A stretch of 64,000 nt of DNA from Lunularia cruciata (GCA_948567375.1 OX419755.1:15009001-15073000); one strand, 5' to 3'; counted from the stretch's first letter, positions 1-11,949 are shown. The notes: generated by a model from the sequence alone, not told the origin. Numbers and translations are program-made.

Positions 1-1094
1 ATAGAACTTAATCAATCCCAATAAATTCTTGAGTTGAGTATGATCTTTTGGAACAACCTATTTTTGAATGACATTTATTTATCTATTAAAACTTGAATAC
101 CTTCTACACTTACTCTATGCTTCAAGTAATCTACTTCAGACTTGCCAAACTTGCACTTTGAGACTTTGGCATACAATTGGTCATATTGTAGAATTTGGAG
201 GACTTCTTGTAGATGTTGCTTGTGCTCCTTCATTGTTCTATTGTAGACTAAGATATCATCAAGGAAAATGATAACAAACATATCCAAGTATGGATGAAAT
301 ATGTCATTCATTAAACTCATGAAAGTGGCTAGTGCATTGGTGAAGCCAAATTGCATCACTAAATACTCTCAAAGTGACCATATCTTGTTTAAAAGGTAAT
401 TTTGTGTACGGCTTTCTCTACAATCTTGATTTGGTTATAACCGCTCCATAGATCAAATGTGGTGAAGTATTTTTCCCCATTGAGTTAATCAAACAGTACA
501 TCCATATAATGGGTATTTGTTCTTCATTTTTTGTTGATTTGGCTTTTGTATTTAATGCACATTTGTATTATACCGTCTTTCTTCTTCTTCACAAACAAGA
601 CAAGAGTTCCATAAGGTATAAGGTGATACATTGGGTTGGATAAACCCTTTTTATAGCATACCTTTGATTTAAGCCTTTCACTCCTCCATCTCATGAGGTG
701 ATAGTCAATATGGTGCCTTACAAGGAGATGTTTTCCTAAGAAGTATCTTGACTTTATGATCTTTTTTTGTTTTTTTTTGATGGTAACCTTAAGAATAAAT
801 CATCAAGAAAGACATCTTGAAACTCATTGACCATATCTTTCAAATTCTAATTTTTTTTTCAATCAAGTTATGGACTTTGGACTTCTCTTATTAGATCCAT
901 GAAACATCTATTTGTCTTACAAATAATTGTTGTTCTTTGGACATAGAGAGATAATTCTTACCTTTGTGATCTTTCACTATCTCAAATTATCTTCCATTGG
1001 TTAGTTCTCACTATTTTCTTTCTCCAATCTACCGTGGGGTTGTAACGCTCTATCCACAATATGCATAAGATCACATTGTAATGAGCTAATTGTA
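1..1094 (-). pseudogene. Family A Ty3/gypsy fragment, protease to reverse transcriptase
   Basis: Read on the minus strand, this is pol of the family A chromovirus. At about 1020-1094 it encodes the end of the protease region (IQLAHYN, then YNPTVDW), matching IQLARYD and YNSMVDW at 7215-7280 on the plus strand. At 75-359 it encodes the reverse transcriptase palm, including [11 protein letters not shown] and the active-site box FLDD. Stops and frameshifts interrupt the stretch between, so it is not functional. It runs off the left edge of the window. On the right it stops abruptly where the family B LTR starts with TGTCATG, so family B appears to have inserted into it. The domain calls are direct reading; the insertion order is inference. 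Confidence 0.8.
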
Positions 1095-1545
1095 TGTCAT
1101 GATATTTTTAGTGCCAAATCTAGGTTGCTTGGACGTTAGAGTGGTAGTGTTGGTAATCATAGGTATTTAGGTAGTTACTTATGGACTACTTATTGGCGGT
1201 CCAATTTTATGTTAGGGCTATTGATTACATAGTAAGACCCACCATCACTTGCATTGTTTGCACCATTAGATGTGCCGTTAGGTGCATCGTTAGGGCTAGA
1301 GACCTTGGTCAAGCAAAGAGGTATACTTTCAAAGTGTAGCTTTAAAGAGCTCACTTATTTGCTGTCGAGCCTTTGAGTTCTTGGTTATGGTGGATAGAGG
1401 CCGATGAGCATCCCTTGGAGTCTCTTATCTATAATGTGTGTGGTTTGATTGTAATCAATGTCTAGTTGTTGGCAAATTATTGATTGTAGGATCAAATATA
1501 TATCTAATTTGATTGAGATTCAAGTGGCAAAATGAATTGATTACA
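1095..1545 (+). mobile_element. Family B copy B1, 5' LTR
   Basis: This stretch aligns throughout, with many substitutions, to 21,848-22,258 and 37,516-37,960. It starts TGTCATG and ends TGATTACA, so it has TG...CA termini. The left boundary is sharp because the sequence upstream is reverse-strand family A protease. Shared landmarks include the run around GTGCCGTTAGG at about 1270 and the phrase GAGCCTTTGAGTTC at about 1370. The element is old: identity to the other two copies is clearly lower than theirs to each other. Confidence 0.7.
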
Positions 1546-3119
1546 TTAGAGAAGTGAGATTCAAGGGGAAATCGAGTGCATGTATTGAGGACGTTTGTGG
1601 TATTTCTAAGCTTGGTGGACAATTTGTACATTTGATCTTGGTCTTAGATTTCCCTAAGAGTGATTGTGTGCAGAAGCTCATGCAAGTTGAGGAAGATTTA
1701 GCAATGGGCTTATGGTATACAGAAGTGATGGCCAAATTTCTAAGAATTGAGTCAATTTGAGACAATGTGTGTTTGATTTTGAGCATAAGAGGTGAAATCA
1801 AGGTTGATTTGGTACAAATTGAGCTTAAATGCAAAATTTAAGGTGGAATTGGGAACCCATCTCCTCGAATTAGGGATTTTCAAATCCACATCATCTCAAT
1901 TTGGCTCAAGTTGAGAGTTAGCAAAGGATATTACGCTTAGCCAATTATAGAAGAGGTGCATCAAATTGCTAGAAGTTGCACAGAGTTTGAGGTTGTTTAA
2001 ATTGCCCTTGCTAGTGCTTTGAGTTGGCCAACATTTGGTGAAGCTTGGCCAAATTTGTATGGGGTTTGCCAAATTTGGAGAGAGTTCAAATTGGCAAGAA
2101 GAAAGGTATCATTTGGCTAAATTTTTCTCAGGTTGAGAATTAGCGGATGATTTGGCAATCAACCAATTGTAAAGGAGGTGCATCAAATTGGTAGAAGCTA
2201 CCAAGAGTTAGAAGTTGCTTGAATTGCCCTAATTAGTGCTTGAGTTGGCTAGAGTTTGGTGAAGCTTGGCCAAATTTGGTAAGATGAAAGGCCTCATTTA
2301 GGTCAATTTTAGAGTCTTTGAGACATAGCCTGTGGGCTAAAGAGGCTACAAAGTTGGCTTGTTGGTGTGAAGCAAGTAGTTTAGATGAGTTTTTGATCAC
2401 CGTTTGGAAAAACTACCTACCCTTCTAATTATGCACAACATAGTTTGAACCTTAGATCCCTAGTTCATAGTTTGGTGCCTTAGCCAACTAGTCCACCTTC
2501 ACTTTTTGTCTTAATGATTGGTCTATTGATACTTATACACATATAGCTTTGGCTAGGAGAGGCAATTTGATCCTACTTTGGTGATCTTGGTAGCTTAGGA
2601 GTAGGTAGACACTCATATTATATCAAATGCCAAATGGTGGCAGAGTCAATTGGGTGTTGATTTATGAGTAGAATTTTGTTTAGACTTCTAGTTATTGGAC
2701 CCTTTCCATTCTTTGCTTCCTATTTGTGCACCATGTTTATGTGAGGTGCCTTAACTTTAGAGCATTGATGTTCTGGTGTGCTTGTGATAGTGAGATTGGA
2801 ATGATGACCAATCAAAGTACCTATGTTCTCTCCAATGTGACAGGAAATGATAAATTATAGACCGTGAGAGTGCATGTTGTGATGGTAGGTTATAGGTTGC
2901 ACTTTCTCCTAGTGTAGTTATTGTAGTTAGAGTTACATTACTGGGTGGTGTTAAGTTGGTGGTGGCACTTTGGTGGTGATCCTTGGTGGGGTATTTGTGG
3001 TGGTTATGGTTACAATTTGAGTTACATTGTCACAATGGAATTATTTGGAGATTTTAGAGGAAATTGCATTGTAGTACGTAGTGGGTTTACACAAAGTGGC
3101 ACTTGATATCAACTTGTTT
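1546..3119 (+). mobile_element. Family B copy B1, untranslated leader
   Basis: I see no gene here. The stretch aligns to the leader of copy B2 (22,259-23,678), for example around 2530-2760 (equivalent to about 23,040-23,290) and at 2900-3060. Unlike B2, it holds an imperfect tandem duplication with a period of about 221 bp (see separate entry). Short open frames near 1541-1834 on both strands have no recognisable domain and are probably chance. Confidence 0.6.
1903..2290 (+). repeat. Imperfect tandem duplication, period about 221 bp
   Basis: GAGGTGCATCAAATTG occurs at 1953 and again at 2174. The surrounding text repeats in the same order (a GTTGAGA-TTAGC phrase, GAGGTGCATC, TAGAAG, then GAAGCTTGGCCAAATTTG). 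The second unit is diverged and shortened at its end. B2's leader lacks this duplication, so it arose in the B1 lineage or was lost from B2. Confidence 0.6.
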
Positions 3120-3507
3120 CTTAGATCCCAATGAAATAGGAAATTGACTTTGATTTGGAGTTTGATATAGGAGCTAATTTAGTTGAGAGTGCACTTGATG
3201 TGTTTGCACTATTATTGTGGGACATGGATAAGATTTAAGTGGACTCTAAAGGCCCCAAGTGCTACTCTAGTAAAATGGTATCATTGAGTTGAATGACTTC
3301 ATCTAGGAGTTCAATATTGGTATGATATGTAGTAGATGCGGAACCCAATTTTGTTCACACCTGTCATAGAATGGATAGGGTTGTTTTAGCACTTTGAGGG
3401 TCCACTAATGGATGACTATCATGAGTTCAGTGCAACTCACTTAGAAGCAATTGAGCTATGGAGTTAGCATTGGTTCTCAAACTACATCTCCATCACTTTA
3501 GACTTGG
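3120..3507 (+). pseudogene. Family B copy B1, gag (first part)
   Basis: This degenerate reading corresponds to the gag start of copy B2 at 23,679-24,040. Equivalents of EIDFELEFD, the WDMD block and the HLEGPPMDDHHEF block can be recognised, but stops break the frame. It is cut at 3507 by a minus-strand solo LTR of family A and resumes at 4238. No function is possible in this state. Confidence 0.65.
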
Positions 3508-4237
3508 TGTAATGTTCTGAGGATACTAGAGAGACATAGAAGAGAAAATACAAGTTTCACACTCAAACTTTGATGCCACAAAGGAGCATCTTGATTGTAT
3601 TATATAGCAAAGGAGACTCCTTTGAAGGAAGCTCCACCCTTGGATCAAATACATGGATTGGTGACTTGTAAGCAAGCTTTTCACTTAGATTGGTTGCATG
3701 CATAGGTGGCATGACGATTTGGATCCTATCTGGTTGGTCCACCCATTATTGACCAAAGAGAATCTTTAGGGAATCTCCAAATCATATGGGTGATGTATAA
3801 TAGCAAAGCTCTTGATGAGACAAAAATGGGGGAGAGCGAAGGCCAACCTTTCTTCTATTGGGGGGGGGGGGAGGATTTGCACATTTTGAGGTCTAATTAA
3901 TTCGTTTTGGCCTCCAAAATTGACAAGATTTCAAGCATAGTTTGGTTTCTGTCCTATTAGTAGAAGTACCATTTTGGTGATACTTCTTTTTGATCTATCT
4001 ACTCCATCATGTATAATATCCTTTCAAATGTTACCAAACCAAATTTCACCTCTAGATCATATGTCTATCTAATTGTTCTAAGGTTTCAAGTCTGTTTTGA
4101 TTTCTGCCCTATTAGTAGAAGTACTCTTTTGGTGATACCTATATTTGATCTATTTAGTTCATCATGTACAAAATCTTTCTAGATGTTACCAAACCAAATT
4201 TCACCTCTAGATCATATGTCTAGCTATTGATATTACA
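3508..4237 (-). mobile_element. Family A solo LTR with target-site duplication
   Basis: This is a complete family A LTR in reverse orientation. The plus strand opens TGTAATG and closes GATATTACA, the mirror of the TGTAATACC...GTATTACA ends at 34,555-35,300. It is flanked on both sides by a perfect 5-bp target duplication, CTTGG (3503-3507 and 4238-4242). No internal family A sequence accompanies it, so it is a solo LTR, most simply produced by LTR-LTR recombination. It interrupts the gag of B1. A G-run near 3861-3872 corresponds to a C-run in plus-oriented copies. Confidence 0.85.
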
Positions 4238-4459
4238 CTTGGTTGCTAGGGGTAGATTAGTAATACATACGAGTTCAAGCTCTAGTAGCATGGGTGGATC
4301 TAGTGGAGGTACACCAATGGGAGATGGTGTTACTACAAGTAGGGGTAATACTATAGGAGGTGGTGCAATACTGGGGTTTAATCCCATGGTAGAGTTCTTC
4401 CAATGCTTGAGGCAAAACTACCAAGGAGTGCGGATTGACAAGCTGAGTAGCTTGCAAGA
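4238..4459 (+). pseudogene. Family B copy B1, gag (second part)
   Basis: Continuation of B1 gag after the solo LTR. The frame reads SSSSSSMGGSSGG and then GFNPMVEFFQCLRQNYQGVR, matching GFNPIVEFFMCLRQNYQGVR in B2 at about 24,178-24,240. It is cut at LSSLQD by the 5' LTR of family A copy A1. The part of B gag equivalent to roughly 24,265-24,790 of B2 is missing from B1, because sequence resumes only after the truncated A1 copy. Confidence 0.75.
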
Positions 4460-5191
4460 TGTAATACCAAGAGCTAACCATATGATCTAGATGTGAAATT
4501 TGGTTTGGTAAGATCTAGAATGATGTTATACATGATGGTCAAAATAGATCAGATAGAAGTATCACCAAAAGATTACTTCTACTAATAGGGTAGAAACCGA
4601 AATGGACTTGAGAACCTTAGAACCAATAGTTAGACATATGATTTAAAGGTGAGAATTGGTTTAGTAACATCTGAAAGGATGTTACACATGATGGACAAAG
4701 CAGATTAGAAAGAGGTATCACCAAAAAGGGACTTCTACTAATAGAATAGGAACCAAAATATGCCCAAAATCTTTGAAGGCAATTTTGGAGGCCTAAACGG
4801 ATGAATTAGGCCTTGAAAATGTGTAAAATCTCCCCAATGCAAAAAATTTTGGCCTTCCCTCCCACTTGGTTTGTCTCATCAAGAGTTTTCCAATGGTACC
4901 TTACGTGATTATGAGACTCCTACAGGAAAATTCCCTAAAATATTCCCTCCGGTCAAAGCTTGTTTGACCAGCTAGATAGGACCAAGACAGACATGTCACC
5001 CATCCAAGTAAGTAATCCAAGGGTGGAGCTTGCTGACATAACACCTATCTGTGTGCCTAATCCTATGGTGGAGCTTCCTTGGAGGAGATCCTCTTTGTCT
5101 ATATAATAAAGAGAAGGTGCTTCTTTGAGGCATCAAATGTTTGAGTGTAAAGTCTGTGTTTTCCCTCTTCTCCTGTCCTCGGAGTATTATG
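4460..5191 (+). mobile_element. Family A copy A1, 5' LTR
   Basis: The LTR starts TGTAATACCAAGAGC and ends GGAGTATTATG, a mutated form of the usual GTATTACA end. It is immediately followed by a primer-binding site. It aligns along its length with 34,555-35,300 and the other family A LTRs. A likely core promoter lies near 5100 (TATATAATAAAGAG), conserved at the same place at 14,293 and 35,210. Confidence 0.85.
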
Positions 5192-5192
5192 A

Positions 5193-5204
5193 TGGTATCA
5201 GAGC
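5193..5204 (+). promoter_or_regulatory. Primer-binding site of copy A1 (initiator Met tRNA type)
   Basis: TGGTATCAGAGC starts one base after the 5' LTR. This is the canonical plant primer site complementary to the 3' end of initiator methionine tRNA, used to prime minus-strand DNA synthesis. Confidence 0.85.
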
Positions 5205-5801
5205 GAGTGTCTTAGTCCAAAAGAGTGGATCATCCCTCTTGGAAGAGCACAAACTACTGAAATTGAGTAATTTGAGGTGGAGAACATAGAGTAATTGCGA
5301 GACTTAAGAAGGACTTTAGAGAGCAGATGGGATGGATACACCGGGAGGACAATTTCTCGCACCTAGCTTTCCATTCCGAAATCCATTCCACATCAAGGTT
5401 ATGTATATCTAGTGCAAGCAAATGAGGGTATCGCTAGTTTATCAATTTGGTACAGAATTCATAGATAGGGTGATGAACTCACCAAATCCGATGATTCTAC
5501 CTCTGGTGATATATGACAAAGAGTGGGATTTGACAATCTACATTCTATTATGATGATATGAATTTGAATGTCCCAAATCCTCTCCCTTCCAACACTCAAG
5601 AAATCCATAGAAATCCGTTATGTAGTGAGACCAAAAGTGATGTTTAGAGATTTTGTGGTTAGGAATTTTGGTGAGTAGTATTATCAACGAGTGATAGCTT
5701 CTGAGGTCCCAATGGTAATTCCAATAGTTTTTATGCCTTCTAGAGTGATAATATTGACTCTATATTGAAGTAGACATTAATAATTGAGTGTTGTAGGAAC
5801 C

Positions 5802-6889
5802 ATGGATCCGCAATTGCAAGAGCTGGTGCAAGGAATGCAAGGGATGTTGAATGAATTTTGAGAGATTAAGATGACCATGGAGGCCTTACAAAGTCAAGTG
5901 CAGATCCTCAAGAACAATCAAGCTATGCAAGAAGAAGAGCCGTCTCAAAACCCAATACCTACAATTGAAGTACTTGGAGAGGCACCTGTGCCTACAAACC
6001 CTATCAGCTATGAAGCCACATTGCTACTCAAGATGAAGAAGACCTGCAACATCGAGCCTTACAAGGGGCAGCGTATGATGGAAGTAGTGGAAAATTGGAT
6101 CTCAAGAATGAATCAATATTTCCGATTGTTCTCAACAAAGATCACGGAGCATGCTACAGGCGTGTTTGCATGTGGGTACTTGACCGATAAAGCCCTCACA
6201 TGGAATGATGCTTGGGAACAATCCATGTTGGCCAAGAGAAGGGAGGTCACGTGGATGGCAATGCAAGAAGGATAACTAAAAAATTCCCAATTGGTGGATT
6301 TTGTGTAGATGGCTCAAACCTGACTATGGGGACTGAGACAAAAGAACAACATACAAGAGTATGTGGAAGCATTTTTGGATCTACAAGTTGTGATAATCGA
6401 CATGAGTCCAACATAGGCTCTCGACAATTTCAAACGAGGGTTAAAGGAGAGGATTTGCCAAGAAGTCATGGTGCAAAAGCCTCGCACAATATTTGAAGCC
6501 ATTGCTTGTGCAAAAACAATAATAGGAGCATTAGGTGAGGGTGAAGAAGTAGTTCCACCTCAACATTATCGGGCAAAAATGCCACACATAGGTGGACCAA
6601 TACCGATGGAATTGGGCAACCTTTGATTTTGAGATCGAGGAGCACAACAGCTTCAAGGGGAGCGTGGACGGGTAGAAGAACAAAGAGATGGAGTTCCACG
6701 GGGAGAAGGAACTCAAGGAGAACAACATCATTGCTACAATTGTGGCCATATTGGGCACATATCTACCAACTGTCGCACTTGTTTCCCTAAAGGCCTTCGG
6801 CCTTTGTACATGCAATCTTTGAACAACATGGAGAGGCACATTGAAGAAGAAGAGGTGGAAATAACTTTGGAAAACAAAGATTGCCAATA
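5802..6889 (+). pseudogene. Family A copy A1, gag with CCHC zinc knuckle
   Basis: Gag starts at the ATG at 5802 (MDPQLQELVQGMQGML). A capsid-like region follows, including NIEPYKGQRMMEVVENWISR (about 6044-6105). A CCHC zinc knuckle lies near 6730-6775, with the spacing C-x2-C-x4-H-x4-C (CYNCGHIGHISTNC). The equivalent copy at 15,000-16,100 begins the same way. The frame is broken by several stops (for example at 5859 and 6272) and cannot yield full gag. The leader 5192-5801 holds no gene. Confidence 0.8.
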
Positions 6890-6949
6890 AATGTACCTCA
6901 CGGCCTTATTGGCTCAATAAGGAAGCAAAGAAGCAAGGGAAGGAAGAAG

Positions 6950-8266
6950 ACTAATGTGCAAAGATCCCGAAAGGCAACCTCACAATTGATTGTTATGAAT
7001 GGAGGCAATTAAGTGAGATTATTAATCAATCCGAGAGCAACAGAGAATTTTTTATCTCACTCTGTTGCAATAAGATTGGGAATGGATCTAGAGAGAGATA
7101 GGAGTGAAGAAGTAGAGTTGCCTAACAGGCAAATAGAGAGGATTGAATCATTACCTAGATGGGTAACACTCTCTATAGGAGAATATCAAGAAGCAATTGA
7201 GTGGCGAGTGATACAATTAGCTCGCTATGATGCAATCCTAGGCATGCCATGGATGGACCATTACAACTCTATGGTAGATTGGAGGAAGAAAGTAGTGAGA
7301 ACCTACCAATGGTCAAACATTGGGGTTAAAGAAAACTTACACAAGCAAGAACTGCCTCTATATGTCATAAGGACGGCAACTGTCTATAAGACCGATAGAT
7401 GTTTCATGGGTCTAATAAGAGAAGTCAAGAGTGCACAACTCAATGGACAAATTCTTGAGAAATTGAAGGCTGTGGTGGATGAATTTCAAGATGTCTTTCT
7501 TGATGATGTACCCTTAGGATTACCACCAAAAAGGAGAGTAGATCATAAGCTTGAGACATTCCTAGGGAAGACACCTCCTTGTAAGGCCCTATATCGCCTA
7601 TCACCTCATGAGTTGGAGGAGTGTACGACTCAAATTGAGGAGATGCTACAAAAGAGGTTCATCCAACCTAGTGTTTCGCCATATGGAGCTCCTATCTTGT
7701 TTGTGAAGAAGAGGGATGGTACAATGCGCATGTGCATTGACTATTGAGGTCTCAATCAACAAACAATGAAGAACAAATTCCCCTTACCTTGCATGGATGA
7801 CCTATTTGATCAACTCCATGGAGCAAGATACTTCACCAAATTGGACTTGCGGAGTGATTACAATCAAATCCAAATTGCAGAGGAGGATGTGTACAAAATT
7901 GCCTTTCGAACCAAGTATGGCTACTTCGAGTATCTTGTGATGCCTTTTGGCCTCACCAATGCACCTGCCACTTTCATGAGTCTAATGAATGACATATTTT
8001 GTCCATACTTGGATAAGTATGTTATTGTCTTCTTGGAAAATATCTTAGTATATAGTAGCACAATGACAGAACACAAACAACATCTACAAGAGGTCCTCCA
8101 GATTCTAAGACAGAATCAATTGTACGCCAAAATCTCAAAGTGCAAGTTTGGCAAGTCTGAATTAGACTACTTGGGCTATAGAGTAAGTGCAAAGGGAATT
8201 CAAGTATTGACCAATAAAATAGAGGTCATTCAAAAATGGAGTGCCTAGAAGATCAGACCAATGCTT
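6950..8266 (+). pseudogene. Family A copy A1, protease and reverse transcriptase, 3'-truncated
   Basis: The protease begins near 6990 and should carry an Asp-Thr-Gly-Ala active site before TENFLS. Here it reads NPRAT, so the catalytic aspartate is gone. The reverse transcriptase follows from about 7530: [28 protein letters not shown], then a TGA stop after CIDY, then YFTKLDL and [15 protein letters not shown]. The catalytic FLDD box is mutated to FLEN at about 8032-8043. Sequence stops matching family A near 8266 and switches directly to family B gag, so RNase H, integrase, chromodomain and 3' LTR were deleted. Confidence 0.85.
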
Positions 8267-9649
8267 TGACCTTCACTCAAAGTTATGGAGTGGTAGGGTT
8301 GCTATGGTAGGTAGTAGAGGAGCTTCAAGTCAAGGAAGACAAGGTAATAAGGTGTTAGTAGAGGATCCACACATGGTAGGAATGCAATACCTACCCTTGC
8401 TTTTGATATAGCTATGGGTACTTGGATTGAGCAATTGGAGCAGAGATTGGCTAGCATCCCCATAGCTCAAAGGAGATCAAATTTGGGTGTTGAGGCTTCT
8501 ACCTCTTATGCTAGTGGCAGAGACACCTTGGACTTTATGTGCAGAACAACACAAGTAGATGCATCTACCATAGAGACTAAGAGTGCAATACGTGCTCTAG
8601 AGCCTAGAGGAGCATCAATGGAGTTGGATCCACAAAGAAGAGATGCTAGTAGAAAAGTCAAACTTCCCTAGTCTTTCACACTCTTTGAGGCACTACAAAC
8701 AACATGCGTAGCTCCTTGAAGTCCTAGTGAAAGTGTGGTAGATGGTGATGAAATGAATGATAGACTAGATGCTAGTCAACTACCTACTACTATAAAAATT
8801 GAGTCTAGTACAATGTTGGGGGTGGCTTAGTTGATTTTGCGCTTCCATTTGTTCTTAGCTAGTGACCTGTTTACATCAAGAGTTGACCCAAATCCAATAT
8901 TCCAACCGGCTACCATACTTTGTAAGAGTAGGGGATGATGTGGTTTTTACTTCTAGAGAAGAGGTGGTTGATAGTGGAGTTGACTTAGTTGAAGAACATG
9001 GGATTTGCTCAACATCCAATGGTTATGGCAGGCAATAATAGCTAGGCTAGAGAAGTTATCAACTAGACCTGCCTTTGAGTGAGATTGGTTCACACCTGGA
9101 GTTGTCTTATTGGATAACCAGAGGGCGGTTTCCTATGTGATGGGACCATTAAGGAAGGTCTACATGCCACAAATGGTCTTATTAAGCTCTAGTGCGTAGC
9201 CCCGTATGTTGAAGAAGATTGCACTTGTTGGTCTGGAGCTACAGAAGATCAATGTGGAGAGGTGTCCATATTAGATCTAGATATCTTTAGGGGTGGTTTT
9301 ATACAATATATCATATGTGGAGAGCTCATTGTCCAGATTCAACCTGATCATCCAATTGATAGCTTTGTGGTGAGAGTTCAAGCCATTGTGATAGAAGTAG
9401 AGTCATATGATGTGCTAGTTGGTGGAGCAATCTTATACTACGTGGGTTTCAATATTGACTATTGGGATGAGATAACCTCTTATGGACCAGGTTGAAAATA
9501 AAGTGGGGGATGAGTATGTTGCCTACCAGTATGCTTAAGTAGTGGCAATCATGGTTCACTATAGTCAAGGACCATAATTTCAATTTCCACTTTCAATGGT
9601 TCCATTACTTGGCTTGGTGACTTACAAGAAGGAAATGCCCATGCAGAGG
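8267..9649 (+). pseudogene. Family B copy B1, gag 3' end and protease region
   Basis: The sequence re-enters family B just after the zinc knuckle (equivalent to about 24,796) and follows B2 closely. At 8414-8671 it encodes WIEQLEQRLASIPIAQRRS, then LDFMCRTTQVDAS and RGASMELDPQR, matching 24,955-25,200. At 9262-9495 it encodes HPIDSFVVRVQA and SYDVLVGGAILY, the end of the retroviral-type protease domain seen at 25,920-26,060. Stops are frequent. It is cut at 9649 by another minus-strand family A solo LTR. Confidence 0.75.
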
Positions 9650-10409
9650 TGTAATCTTAAGGTTCAACTTCCAAGGGTAAGAGACCTAAAAAGAAACATA
9701 GGAAAAAAAACACAAAGCTTCACACTCAAAACTCTGATGCTCCAAAGGAACAACTTGTCTTTATTTTATAACAAAGATGAATCTCCTGAAGGAAGTTCCA
9801 CCCTTGGATCAAATACATGGATAGGTGACATGGTAGTGAAGTTTACCCTTAGATTAGTTGCATGCATGGGTGATATGTCAATTTTGGTCCCATCTAGTTG
9901 GTCAAACAAGCATTGACCAAAGGAAATATTTAGGGAATATTCTTGTAGGAATCTCAAAATTTCATGGGTGAGGTACCATTGGAAAGCACTTAATGGGACA
10001 AACAAGGGAGAGGGAAGGCCAGCTATATTTTCACTAGGGGAAACTATGCACATTCTCAAGGTCTAATTCATTTATTTAGGCCTTCAAAATTACCTTTGAA
10101 GTTTTGACTATTTTTGGCTCTTGCCCCATTAGTAGAAGTACTCTTTTAGTGATTCTTCTATCTGATCTACTTAGTCCGTTATCTATAATATCATTCTAGA
10201 TGTTACTAAGTTAATTTTCACCTCTAGATAATATATTTAGCTATTATTATTACATTTTAAGGCTATTTTTGATTCTTGCTCTATTAGTAAAGGTACACTT
10301 TTAGTGATATCTCTATTTGATCTATCTAACCCATCATAATTAACATCCTTCTAGATGTTACCAAACTAATTTTCACCTCTAGATAATACATCTAGCTATT
10401 GGTATTACA
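9650..10409 (-). mobile_element. Family A solo LTR with target-site duplication
   Basis: A full-length reverse-oriented family A LTR, opening TGTAATC and closing GGTATTACA on the plus strand. Both sides carry the perfect 5-bp duplication AGAGG (9645-9649 and 10,410-10,414). The surrounding family B sequence resumes exactly as expected: CCCATGCAGAGG before, GATGCTCCAATACTA after, compared with 26,206-26,235. No internal family A sequence is present. Confidence 0.9.
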
Positions 10410-11595
10410 AGAGGATGCTCCAATACTAGAGGAGATCGCTCGGATTTGGAGTATGAATGAGATTGTTCCATCCACCTTGGATGTTCCATTGTGGATTTCT
10501 AAGGAGGTATTGTAGTAACATGTAGATCATTTGTGCAATAGGCTTGGGGTGGATTCTTTGTACTACCAAGAGACTAGTGTGAGGATGAGCTTCTAGAGTC
10601 TATTACCTTGTCACCTTTGGAAACCGCACTCATTCCTTAGCAATACCTAGTAGAGAGAGTATGTCTATTGGATTTATTTGGTGGGATTAGCATTGGAATA
10701 GTTGCAATATTACACGTCATTATACAAGTACAAAAGTACTTGTATGTGGAGAGCGATGAGACTACTAGGTGAGTCTCTTTACATCATGTTGCACAATTTG
10801 CATATCAATATCTTGAGTTATTATCAATGTTAGCAACCAAGGGTTATCAAAAGGTCCTACCAATAGACATTTCCTTACTAAGGGCACATGATTTGGAGAC
10901 ATATGGTCCCATTCATTTGGTGATTTTTGGATAGCCATGTTAGGAACATACCCGTGCTGGCCAAGGTCTCCAAGATCTCCGTTTGGTATGTTTTGGGAAT
11001 GTTACATATACTATGACATCTCTAGGTTCATTAGTCTATTTCTCCAACCTACATTTTGGAGAACATCTCTTTGATGGGTGATTCTTGTACCCAAGTGGTG
11101 GAAGTACATATCAGGTCCATTTTTGGATGGGACTTGATGTTTTGTTAGATGCAGCAAGAGTGGAATCATAGGCTCATTATCTTTGTCTTTGGTAGACAAA
11201 CCTCTTACCTAGAGAGGTTCTAGAACATGCCTATGATGGGATTCAACAACTAGATCACCTTATTGTTGATGCCATTTTGGATGTTGGGTGCCAATCTTAG
11301 ATGGAGATAGTGGCTGATAGGTCACTTATGTTAGTGGTGAACCTTGTTGGACAGTTAAGAGCCGCTTTACCCACACTTATGAGTTCCCTAAGTTCCCATG
11401 CTTTTCAAGATGGAGGTCATGGAATTGCTTAGGACTCACAATTACAATAGTTGGTGGAGCCCAGTGCTGATGAGAAGGAGTGGGTGATGGTTTTTCATAT
11501 CAGTATTACCGCTATCACAATAGTATCAGAGCCATCTAAGCATTAGGTGTTAGTTCAAGCTATGGACCTAAATTTTTTGACCTGGATTGTGAGCT
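10410..11595 (+). pseudogene. Family B copy B1, cytosine-C5 DNA methyltransferase domain
   Basis: This is the older copy of the retrotransposon-borne DNMT. Motif I reads LFGGIS at about 10,675. It is followed by YLYVESDETT (motif II region) and GYQKVLPIDISLL. Motif IV reads IHLVIFG, a TAG stop in place of Trp, then Pro-Cys at 10,935-10,940, with the next Gln also a TAG. The C-terminal block VEPSADEKEW is at about 11,455, and VLVQAMDLN is near 11,550-11,575. Motif order and spacing match B2 at 26,446-27,405. In life it would transfer a methyl group to cytosine C5, but stops and frameshifts make this copy inactive. Confidence 0.75.
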
Positions 11596-11946
11596 TTGGT
11601 ATGGTTGAGCAATGTAGGATATGCTTGATAGCATCGCCACTCAAACACTTGTGAGCTTTGTGCCTATCAAGACGATTCAAACACATGTTGGGGGTGATGG
11701 ACTGAGTGGATAGTGTATTCTTGGGACACAACCAATGGCTACTAGTGAGAGAGTGGTCTATTTGGGGTCCATCAAGGTGAGCGTGGTCTACTTGGGTTAC
11801 AAACTTTGTCTACTTGGGATGCATCTAGAGGACGTATGGAGCTTACAGCCAAAGCAAAGGGAGTTTTCCATATTGTGGTTGGGAACTCTAGTGGTTGGGA
11901 GCATGATATTATTGCTCACAAGGGCCCAATGTATTAACCAATCAGT
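11596..11946 (+). pseudogene. Family B copy B1, spacer between DNMT and reverse transcriptase, truncated
   Basis: It aligns with 27,420-27,775 of B2, for example the GTGGTCTA...GGGACACA phrase at 11,730-11,770 and GTTGGGAGCATGATATTATTGCTC at about 11,895. It contains no recognisable domain. The match ends near 11,946, before reverse transcriptase, where a reverse-oriented family A LTR fragment begins. Confidence 0.55.
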
Positions 11947-11949
11947 AAG

